From CAYNFH01 sp964396385 (lineage in GTDB: Bacteria > Armatimonadota > Chthonomonadetes > Chthonomonadales > CAJBBX01): DNA of 5,106 bases. Numbering within the stretch: the first letter of the stretch is position 1; every line of letters starts with the position of its first letter. The notes beneath the pieces are model-generated. The model was not told the DNA's origin. It ran no database searches and saw only the letters and a list, made by a program, of their open reading frames with translations. This document shows positions 1 through 4,460 of the stretch, piece by piece. A program made the position numbers and the translations under genes. Location: positions 1-5,106 of the forward strand of contig CAYNFH010000327.1 in assembly GCA_964396385.1 (NCBI GenBank), read 5' to 3'.

Positions 1-26
1 GGGCAGAGCCCTCGGAATCTGCACCC

Positions 27-121
27 TTATTGCGCTTATTGCGCTTACTGCGCAAAATGAGAATTCTGCCCCTCTTGAGCTTGAAACGGGGGGTACACCC
101 CCCTTATTGCGCTTTCTGCGC
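27..121. repeat. TTATTGCGC nonamer repeats in two clusters
   Basis: Three tandem nonamers TTATTGCGC, TTATTGCGC and TTACTGCGC occupy 27-53. Two more, TTATTGCGC and TTTCTGCGC, follow at 104-121. Each cluster ends in a unit carrying the CTGCGC variant followed by A or AG. The two clusters bracket a G-run/C-run palindrome. Function is unknown. Options are a dispersed intergenic micro-repeat family or a multi-site binding region. Confidence 0.75.
88..103. repeat. Palindrome GGGGGGT-AC-ACCCCCC
   Basis: Perfect inverted repeat with 7-bp arms, GGGGGGT (88-94) and ACCCCCC (97-103), separated by AC. It directly abuts the second TTATTGCGC cluster. The two-base centre is too tight for a normal RNA hairpin, so a protein-binding site or cruciform-prone tract is likelier than a terminator. 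There is no U-run after it on the plus strand. Confidence 0.6.
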
Positions 122-176
122 AGGCCCCCCATTACTACTCAGACTCCTACGCCGAGCCCATGAAAAGGCAGATCCA

Positions 177-214
177 AAATTGGCGCGATGGCGCCAATTT
201 GAGACAATGTCTCA
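177..214. repeat. Two adjacent perfect inverted repeats
   Basis: The first has 10-bp arms, AAATTGGCGC (177-186) and GCGCCAATTT (191-200), around the tetraloop GATG. The second, sharing base 200, is TGAGACA (200-206), A, TGTCTCA (208-214). Together they form a compact two-palindrome block with no U-run beside it. It could be two stacked operators, or a double hairpin in a transcript of unknown direction. The CGCCCGCT octamer array begins 12 bases downstream. Confidence 0.65.
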
Positions 215-226
215 CTCCCGCCCCTT

Positions 227-250
227 CGCCCGCTCGCCCACTCGCCCGCT
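227..250. repeat. CGCCCGCT octamer tandem array, intergenic copy
   Basis: Three tandem octamers: CGCCCGCT (227-234), CGCCCACT (235-242) and CGCCCGCT (243-250). The block is preceded by TT and followed by C, exactly as in the second array at 5068-5091. The two 27-base segments differ at one position, A240 against G5081. Confidence 0.85.
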
Positions 251-269
251 CCGGATTCCTCCGTCCGCC

Positions 270-304
270 GACTGACTACTGACGACTGCCGACTGCCGAC
301 TGGC
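270..304. repeat. GACTGCC heptamer tandem array
   Basis: GACTG occurs at 270-274, 284-288, 291-295 and 298-302, with spacings of 14, 7 and 7 bases. The clean units are GACTGCC at 284-290 and 291-297, followed by the variant GACTGGC at 298-304. The tract between the first and second GACTG (ACTACTGAC) looks like degenerate copies. It resembles short tandemly repeated intergenic elements known from various bacteria. No function can be assigned. Confidence 0.75.
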
Positions 305-345
305 CCCACGCCGCGTGCACACTGCAGCCTGCGCATCCGGGCCAA

Positions 346-376
346 TTCGTGCAGCGCTGCACACTTTGAGCACGAA
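346..376. repeat. Nested palindromes with mutually exclusive pairing
   Basis: A perfect 14-bp palindrome, GTGCAGC/GCTGCAC, spans 349-362. A second pairing, TTCGTGC (346-352) with GCACGAA (370-376), gives 7-bp arms around a 17-base loop. The left arms share bases, so in RNA the two folds could not coexist. It may be a dyad operator or a small structured element. It lies about 360 bases before the sigma factor gene. Confidence 0.5.
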
Positions 377-681
377 AACCGCAGCGCCCCGGGGCTCCGC
401 ACTCCCGCCACTGGATTCCGGAGTCCGTGGAGGAGGGCTCCCGGGCCCCTATCGGGGTCCCTGCCGCGTCCACTGGTCCGAGGCCTGGGATTTCCTGTAT
501 CTGTTGGCGTGGGTTCCGCCGGGTGCGGATTCGGCGCGGTCGCGGCAAATTGACACGCGCGTGGCATATTGGCATAGCAGGTAAGGCCACCAGCCGGAGC
601 CTCAGGCTCCTCGTCCACGACGCAGCTGCCGTACCCGCCCGCGGCACTTCGCCTAGATTGTTCGCCAACTGCCGATTTGGG

Positions 682-710
682 TTGAACATTCTCCCGGCTC
701 GCGCGATTTA
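682..710 (+). promoter_or_regulatory. Weak candidate promoter for the sigma factor operon
   Basis: TTGAAC (682-687) and GATTTA (705-710) are separated by 17 bases, the normal sigma-70 spacing. The -35 matches TTGACA at four of six positions, but the -10 match is poor. The same -35 contains TGAAC, which resembles the GAAC core of ECF-type promoters, so autoregulation by the downstream sigma factor is an alternative reading. The predicted transcript would have a leader of under 20 bases, still including the GAGAGGG ribosome binding site at 718-724. Confidence 0.22.
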
Positions 711-732
711 GCTGGTAGAGAGGGCGACGCGG

Positions 733-1329
733 GTGTGCGACCAGGCGGAGCAAGCGCTCCTACAACGGGCCAGAGCGGGCGACCGGCCGGCGTTTGACCA
801 ACTGCAGCGACTTCTGCAGAAGCGCGCCCGGCTCTTCATCCGGCGGTTGATCGGACCGAGCCCGCTGGAAGAGGACATAGCACGCGACGTCTTCCTGGCG
901 CTCTTTATGAACCTCGGCAAGCTCGATTCGGTGGAGCGGCTGCGGCCCTTTCTCTATCGCGTGGCTCGCAACCGGTGCTACAGCGAGCTGCGTCGCCTCG
1001 GACGGTTCCGGGTCGTCTCGCTCGACGACCCGCCGGGCGATTTGGAAGGCACCTACCGGTCGCTGCCCGACACAAGGACATCGCCGGACGAGCAGGTGCA
1101 GTGGACCCTGCTCTATGCCGCGGTTCAGCGCGCGCTGGAACGACTGCCGGAGTTGCAGCGCCAGACGATGATCCTCTACGGTCTAGAGGACCTTACGTAC
1201 GCGCAGATCGCCGAAGCAATGGACACCGACATCGGGACGGTCAAATCGCGAATCCATTACGCCCGCAAGACGCTGACCCGGCTACTCGGGCCGGACACCG
1301 CGCAGGCGATCGGCCTGCCTCCACACTGA
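733..1329 (+). CDS. ECF-type (sigma-70 family) RNA polymerase sigma factor
   Basis: A 198-residue cytoplasmic transcription initiation factor that directs RNA polymerase core to a specific promoter set. Region 2 spans about residues 5-90, with the core-binding helix around EEDIARDVFLALF (46-58) and the -10 recognition segment around FLYRVARNRCYSELRR (73-88). Region 4 spans about 132-186, with the helix-turn-helix LTYAQIAEAMDTDIGTVKSR (154-173) for the -35 element. There are no membrane segments and no fused C-terminal sensor domain. The Gln usual in region 2.2 is replaced by Arg51. The start is GTG at 733: an in-frame stop at 709 excludes longer forms, and GAGAGGG (718-724) is well placed. 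It is followed 24 bases later by the unknown gene at 1354, probably co-transcribed. No anti-sigma gene is adjacent, so the control mechanism is not evident. The family call is secure; the ECF subgroup is not assigned. Confidence 0.93.
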   Translation: MCDQAEQALLQRARAGDRPAFDQLQRLLQKRARLFIRRLIGPSPLEEDIARDVFLALFMNLGKLDSVERLRPFLYRVARNRCYSELRRLGRFRVVSLDDPPGDLEGTYRSLPDTRTSPDEQVQWTLLYAAVQRALERLPELQRQTMILYGLEDLTYAQIAEAMDTDIGTVKSRIHYARKTLTRLLGPDTAQAIGLPPH

Positions 1330-1353
1330 GGGACCACACTACGGGAGAAGACA

Positions 1354-1857
1354 ATGACAACCGCCACAGACGCAACAAAAGAACAGAGCACCCGCGACGA
1401 CCAGCTCCAGGCGCTGATCCGCCTGATCGCCCCTGCGAGGGCTTTGAAGGAGGACCTGGAGAAGAGTGTCCACCTGGAGCTCTACAACGGCACCGGCGAC
1501 TTTGCGGTGAAGAGCGTGCGCGCTCTGCAGGCCAGCGTCGCCCAGATCACCAACGACCCGTTCCTCACCGGCCTCACGATCGAAGTGCCCGAATCCGCGA
1601 CCGATAAGGAGAAAGTCTCGCTTGCATCTCTCGCCGCGAGCCAGCTCGCCGCCTATCTCATCGGCCAGACCGGTGTTACCGCCGCGGCTTCGGATTTCGG
1701 GGCGGGCGGTAATGGCAATGGCAACATCTCGACCGGCACACACATCAGCATCAACTTCAGCGACATCCAGGGTGCCACCCCGGAGACCGTTGCTAAGATG
1801 GTAGACATGTCTGGTGAGGTGCTCAAGCAGGCAGAGGCGAAGCCGGAACAGGCTTAG
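1354..1857 (+). CDS. Conserved-looking hypothetical protein co-transcribed with the sigma factor
   Basis: I do not recognise this 167-residue protein. It starts at ATG 1354 with a good Shine-Dalgarno sequence (GGGAG, 1343-1347), 24 bases after the sigma factor stop, so translation and co-transcription are well supported. It has no signal peptide and no clear membrane segment. Residues 15-40 are a charged helix-like stretch rich in Asp, Glu, Lys and Arg. Residues 40-80 look globular and mixed alpha/beta. Residues 85-113 are Ala/Ser/Leu-rich and amphipathic. A flexible GAGGNGNGN linker (116-124) precedes a short beta-like ISINF stretch (131-135), a helix (142-161) and an acidic tail. It is probably a soluble cytoplasmic protein. 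By position it could regulate the sigma factor or be one of its targets, but it lacks the transmembrane helix and zinc motif of common anti-sigma factors. Existence is likely; function is unknown. Confidence 0.8.
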   Translation: MTTATDATKEQSTRDDQLQALIRLIAPARALKEDLEKSVHLELYNGTGDFAVKSVRALQASVAQITNDPFLTGLTIEVPESATDKEKVSLASLAASQLAAYLIGQTGVTAAASDFGAGGNGNGNISTGTHISINFSDIQGATPETVAKMVDMSGEVLKQAEAKPEQA

Positions 1858-1885
1858 GACCCGTCCGGGAATCGGAATTCCACAT

Positions 1886-1923
1886 CGGATCTTGATTGGG
1901 GGAGGCTGCGAAAGCAGCATCCG
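1886..1923 (+). other. Possible RNA hairpin with GAAA tetraloop
   Basis: GCTGC (1905-1909) and GCAGC (1914-1918) pair perfectly around the GNRA tetraloop GAAA (1910-1913). An outer pairing, CGGAT (1886-1890) with ATCCG (1919-1923), could enclose it and leave a 14-base purine-rich bulge on the 5' side. This suggests a structured leader or the 3' end of the upstream transcript, but there is no U-run, so it is not a classical terminator. I could not match it to a known riboswitch consensus. Confidence 0.35.
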
Positions 1924-1955
1924 CCCGAGGACCGATGCACCAGCCTAAAGGGGGA

Positions 1956-1998
1956 CCGTTTACGGTTCCGTTTACAAATTCGGGGAGTTTCCGTTTAC
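1956..1998. repeat. Three direct CCGTTTAC repeats
   Basis: CCGTTTAC occurs at 1956-1963, 1968-1975 and 1991-1998, with start-to-start distances of 12 and 23 bases. The second and third copies share a longer TTCCGTTTACA core. They end 80 bases before the AAC(3) start codon, a plausible place for an activator or repressor. They may instead belong to the same class of intergenic micro-repeats seen at the left of the window. Confidence 0.6.
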
Positions 1999-2042
1999 AG
2001 CGGGGGGAAAGGGCAGACATCTACGGGACGGGAAAGGGAGGG

Positions 2043-2063
2043 GGGATATCCCGGGGGTACTAT
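2043..2063 (+). promoter_or_regulatory. Candidate -10 box next to a GGGATATCCC palindrome
   Basis: TACTAT (2058-2063) matches the -10 consensus at four of six positions. It lies 14 bases before the AAC(3) ATG, so transcription would start only about 8 bases ahead of the start codon. The AAC(3) start has no Shine-Dalgarno sequence within range, which agrees with an almost leaderless message. The perfect 10-bp palindrome GGGATATCCC (2043-2052) would sit in the promoter spacer, a typical operator position. No convincing -35 box is seen at the right distance, so this is tentative. Confidence 0.25.
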
Positions 2064-2077
2064 CGTTGTGAAACACC

Positions 2078-2811
2078 ATGCCATTTCTGAACCGCGAGCT
2101 CACGCACCAGCTCGTGTCCCTCGGCTTGCGGCCGGGGGATACGGTGCTCGTCCACTCCTCCTTCAAATCGCTGGGCATCCGCGATCCGGAGGAGATCATC
2201 CTGGCCCTCCTGGACGTTCTGGGGCCGGAAGGGACTGTCCTCATGCCGGCTCTCACTTACCTCCAGGAGCCCCGTTACATTCATGATAGCCGCCACACGC
2301 CGTCCTGCGTGGGCTACCTGACGGAGTACTTCCGCACCCGGCCGGGCTCCATCCGCAGCCTCCACCCTACGCACTCCGTGTGCGGCATCGGGGCGCGGAC
2401 CAAGGAGATGCTGGACGAGCACTGGCGCGACACGACGCCCTGCGGCCCGAACTCGCCGTTCAACCGCAACATCCAGGAGGGCGGAAAGATCCTGATGATC
2501 GGGTGCGGCCTGCGGCCCATGACCACCATGCACGCCGTGGAGGAGTACGTCCGGCCGCCCTACCTGTTCGGGCCGGAGCGCGAATACACCATCACGGACT
2601 CGGAGGGGCGGGTTTTTCAGAAGTCCTACGTCACGCACGGCTTCGGGAGCTATCGGCAGCGGTATGACCGGCTGGCCGGCCTCCTGGGTACGCACGAGCT
2701 GCGAACGGGGCAGGTGGGGGAGCGATGTGCAACCTTCTGGTCGCGCGGGCGGTGCATCGGGTCGGTGTGCAGAAGCTTACAGAGGATCCCTTCTACTTCG
2801 TGGAGACTTGA
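2078..2811 (+). CDS. AAC(3)-family N-acetyltransferase, frameshifted near its 3' end
   Basis: The family transfers acetyl from acetyl-CoA to the 3-amino group of aminoglycosides (Antibiotic_NAT fold, cytoplasmic); distant members act on other amines, so resistance is not proven. Visible hallmarks are VLVHSSFKSLG (23-33), GPEGTVLMPAL (49-59), RSLHPTHSVCGIG (93-105), GCGLRP (142-147) and TTMHAVEE (149-156) with the conserved His152. In-frame coding holds to Glu215 (codon 2720-2722). The family-like ending then continues in another frame, CNLLVARAVHRVGVQ then KLTEDPFYFVET, to TGA 2809-2811. One lost base, at the G-run 2716-2720 or just after it, explains this; restored, the protein would be 244 residues. 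Read literally, the frame runs to 3058 and adds about 111 unrelated residues, antisense to the GGDEF gene. ATG 2078 is the first start after an in-frame TGA at 2069. It is either a recent inactivation or a sequencing error. Confidence 0.87.
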
Positions 2812-4388
2812 CGCACGGGTCTGCGGCCGCCAGTGCGCTCATGGGAACCGCTCCGCGACCAGCTCTGGACCTGAGACGGCCATGCACGGCGCCCGTCGGA
2901 GGCCGCGTTGTAAACCGCGAAGCCCCCGCCGTGCCGCTTCGCCCGGTACATCGCCAGGTCCGCCTGCCTCAGCAGCGCGCTGCTGTCGCTGCCGTGATTG
3001 GGGTAAATGGCGATTCCGATGCTGGCACCAATTCGAAGTCGGCACGCGTCCAGGCTGAAGGGCCGCTGGATGGCGCTTAGCACTCGCTGCGCGGCCGACA
3101 CGGCGGCGCCTTCATCCGCGGCAGGCAGCACCACCGCAAACTCATCTCCGCCCAGTCGCGCCACCGTTGTCCCGGTCCCCGCGGCGGATTCCAGCCGGGG
3201 CCGGAGCCGCTGCAGGATGGCGTCCCCAAAGGCGTGCCCAAAGGTATCGTTGATCTCCTTGAACCGGTCCAGGTCCACCAGCAGGAGCGCTGCGGGCGCA
3301 CCCTCGCGCGCCCCCTTCGCGATGGCTTGGGCGAGCTGCTCCTGGAAGAGCGTGCGGTTCGGCAGCCCGGTGAGTGAGTCGTGCAGCGCGTCGTATTCCG
3401 CGCGCTCGCGCGCCTCCTCGGCCTGCCTCATGTACGCTTTGAGGCGTTCCAACGCCTCCTCCCGCTCCGTCACGTCACGCGCCACGGCCAGCAGCCGTTC
3501 CGGCTGGCTATCGCTTCCTGGGATGGGGGTCAGGACCACGTCCAGCCAGCGGACGCCCCCTTCCACGTTCCGAGGGGCCAGGAACTGCCCCTTCCCGCCT
3601 CCAAGCGCCTCCACCAACGCGGAAAATGCCTGCGGGCGGTGGGCCTCATTCCAGAAGTCCAACCACCGCCAGTCCCGCGGCTCGTGAGTCAGCTCCAAGC
3701 CCAGCACATCGCGGCCCGCCGAGCTAATGGAGAGGAGGGTTCCATCCTGTGTCAGTGTTATGATGGCGTCGGCGCTGCTTTCGATCATCCGCCTCAGCAG
3801 GAGCTCGTTATTCCGGAGCTCCTCCGCGATGCGGATCCGTTCGAGTGCGCCGCCGCACTGGTCGGCAAGCGCTTGCAGGAGCTGCAGGTCGGCTTCGTTG
3901 TAGCAGTACGGTGTGTAGCTCTGGATGGAGAGGATGCCGGTGATCCGGTCCCCATTGCGGACGGGCACAAAGATCAGAGAAGCGGATCGGCGGGACCGGT
4001 CTCCAAATGCGCGCATGGGAGTGCCGTCCCCTGAGCCCGCCTCCAGGTCGCGAAGAATGAGCTGAGGCCCCTCGTCAATGGTGCGCCGTGCGATAGGGGA
4101 AGGAGCGCCGGTCTCGTATGCTTCACCGACCACGACAGGGAGGTCGTCCAGCGTGTCCATCACCAGCGCGTTATGGATAAGGTCCGCTTCCGGAGAGTAG
4201 AGGTCGAGGCTGCAGGAGTCCCATCCCAGGAGCTGCTGCGCCACGTCGACGATGATAACGCCCGCTTCGCGGGGAGTCTGCGCGGCGCTCAGTGCCCGGG
4301 CGAGGGTGAAGAAGTCGTTCAGGCCGGCGTCACTGCGGGCCGGCAGGTTGCGGCAGACGGGAGACAACGGGTCGGCTCGGGATTCCAT
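2793..4388 (-). CDS. GAF-PAS-GGDEF diguanylate cyclase
   Basis: A 531-residue cytoplasmic signalling protein with no membrane segments, predicted to make cyclic di-GMP from two GTP. A GAF sensor domain spans about 24-185. A PAS domain spans about 195-312 and ends in LLAVARDVTEREEALERL, which leads into a charged coiled coil (about 305-335). The GGDEF domain (about 335-495) has DALHDSLTGLPNR (333-345), metal-binding Asp372 in VDLDRFKEIND (371-381), an intact RLGGDEF (411-417) and IGIAIYP (457-463). The RxxD inhibitory site expected upstream of GGDEF is absent (Thr and Gly there), so product feedback is probably weak. Residues after about 497 form a basic Ser/Arg/Gly tail, not an EAL domain. 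ATG 4388 is the first ATG or GTG in frame after the MFS stop, but has no clear Shine-Dalgarno sequence. The gene lies 72 bases behind the MFS gene and its last 19 bases overlap the convergent AAC(3) end. Confidence 0.93.
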   Translation of the reverse strand: MESRADPLSPVCRNLPARSDAGLNDFFTLARALSAAQTPREAGVIIVDVAQQLLGWDSCSLDLYSPEADLIHNALVMDTLDDLPVVVGEAYETGAPSPIARRTIDEGPQLILRDLEAGSGDGTPMRAFGDRSRRSASLIFVPVRNGDRITGILSIQSYTPYCYNEADLQLLQALADQCGGALERIRIAEELRNNELLLRRMIESSADAIITLTQDGTLLSISSAGRDVLGLELTHEPRDWRWLDFWNEAHRPQAFSALVEALGGGKGQFLAPRNVEGGVRWLDVVLTPIPGSDSQPERLLAVARDVTEREEALERLKAYMRQAEEARERAEYDALHDSLTGLPNRTLFQEQLAQAIAKGAREGAPAALLLVDLDRFKEINDTFGHAFGDAILQRLRPRLESAAGTGTTVARLGGDEFAVVLPAADEGAAVSAAQRVLSAIQRPFSLDACRLRIGASIGIAIYPNHGSDSSALLRQADLAMYRAKRHGGGFAVYNAASDGRRAWPSQVQSWSRSGSHERTGGRRPVRQVSTK

Positions 4389-4460
4389 GCTGCGATAATT
4401 GTCGGAATCGAGCGTAGCAATACATCCCGGTAATGCTTGCAGTTTCCTTCCGTGTCCCGC
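4389..4460 (-). other. Short gap between the MFS and GGDEF genes
   Basis: Seventy-two bases separate the transporter stop from the cyclase start. Read on the minus strand the gap contains a purine tract GGAAGGAAA soon after the MFS stop and an AT-rich CAATTAT just before the cyclase ATG. No terminator hairpin is visible. Co-transcription with the transporter, or a weak promoter close to the cyclase start, are both possible. Confidence 0.4.

Larger units (their letters stand above)
1..732. other. Repeat-rich intergenic region with no supported gene
   Basis: No open frame here looks like a real protein. The longest one, on the minus strand at 139-753, translates to Arg/Gly/Pro/Ser-rich low-complexity sequence that runs through the tandem repeats, has no recognisable domain, and overlaps the start of the sigma factor gene. 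The stretch holds a TTATTGCGC array, a G-run/C-run palindrome, two adjacent perfect inverted repeats, a CGCCCGCT octamer array, a GACTGCC heptamer array and a nested palindrome, each listed separately. The last 50 bases or so probably carry the sigma factor promoter. A small RNA gene is possible but cannot be shown from sequence alone. Confidence 0.7.
1858..2077 (+). other. Intergenic leader region upstream of the AAC(3) gene
   Basis: These 220 bases hold no gene I can support. A 64-codon frame at 1896-2090 is Gly-rich, has no recognisable features and overlaps the AAC(3) start. From left to right the region has a GNRA-capped hairpin near 1905-1918, three CCGTTTAC copies at 1956-1998, a G-rich purine tract from about 2001 to 2045, a GGGATATCCC palindrome and a possible -10 box. 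No U-run terminator is visible for the upstream sigma factor operon, so read-through into the AAC(3) gene is possible. Confidence 0.6.

Noticed and set aside
27..302. CRISPR array
   Set aside because: The repeats are 7-9 bases, tandem without spacers, and of different sequences; there are no repeat-spacer units and no cas genes.
139..753. Long minus-strand open frame (204 codons) across the left intergenic region
   Set aside because: The translation is low-complexity Arg/Gly/Pro/Ser, runs through tandem repeats and palindromes, shows no domain, and overlaps the sigma factor start. It looks like a chance frame in GC-rich DNA.
1339..1920. Minus-strand open frame of 193 codons opposite the unknown gene
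   Set aside because: It is the antisense shadow of the 1354-1857 gene, which has a good ribosome binding site and operon position. The antisense translation has no recognisable features.
1886..2000. Known riboswitch (cyclic di-GMP, cobalamin or guanidine type) before the AAC(3) gene
   Set aside because: A GNRA hairpin is present, but the conserved cores of these classes were not found by eye.
2060..2695. Minus-strand frame of 211 codons opposite the AAC(3) gene
   Set aside because: It is antisense to well-conserved AAC(3) motifs and has no family features of its own.
2812..3058. Extra C-terminal residues of the literal AAC(3) frame
   Set aside because: They are Arg/Cys/Ser-rich, antisense to the GGDEF coding sequence, and appear only because of the frameshift near 2716-2723.
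3007..4034. Plus-strand open frames opposite the GGDEF gene
   Set aside because: The minus-strand reading gives clear GAF, PAS and GGDEF domains; these plus-strand frames are high-GC shadows.
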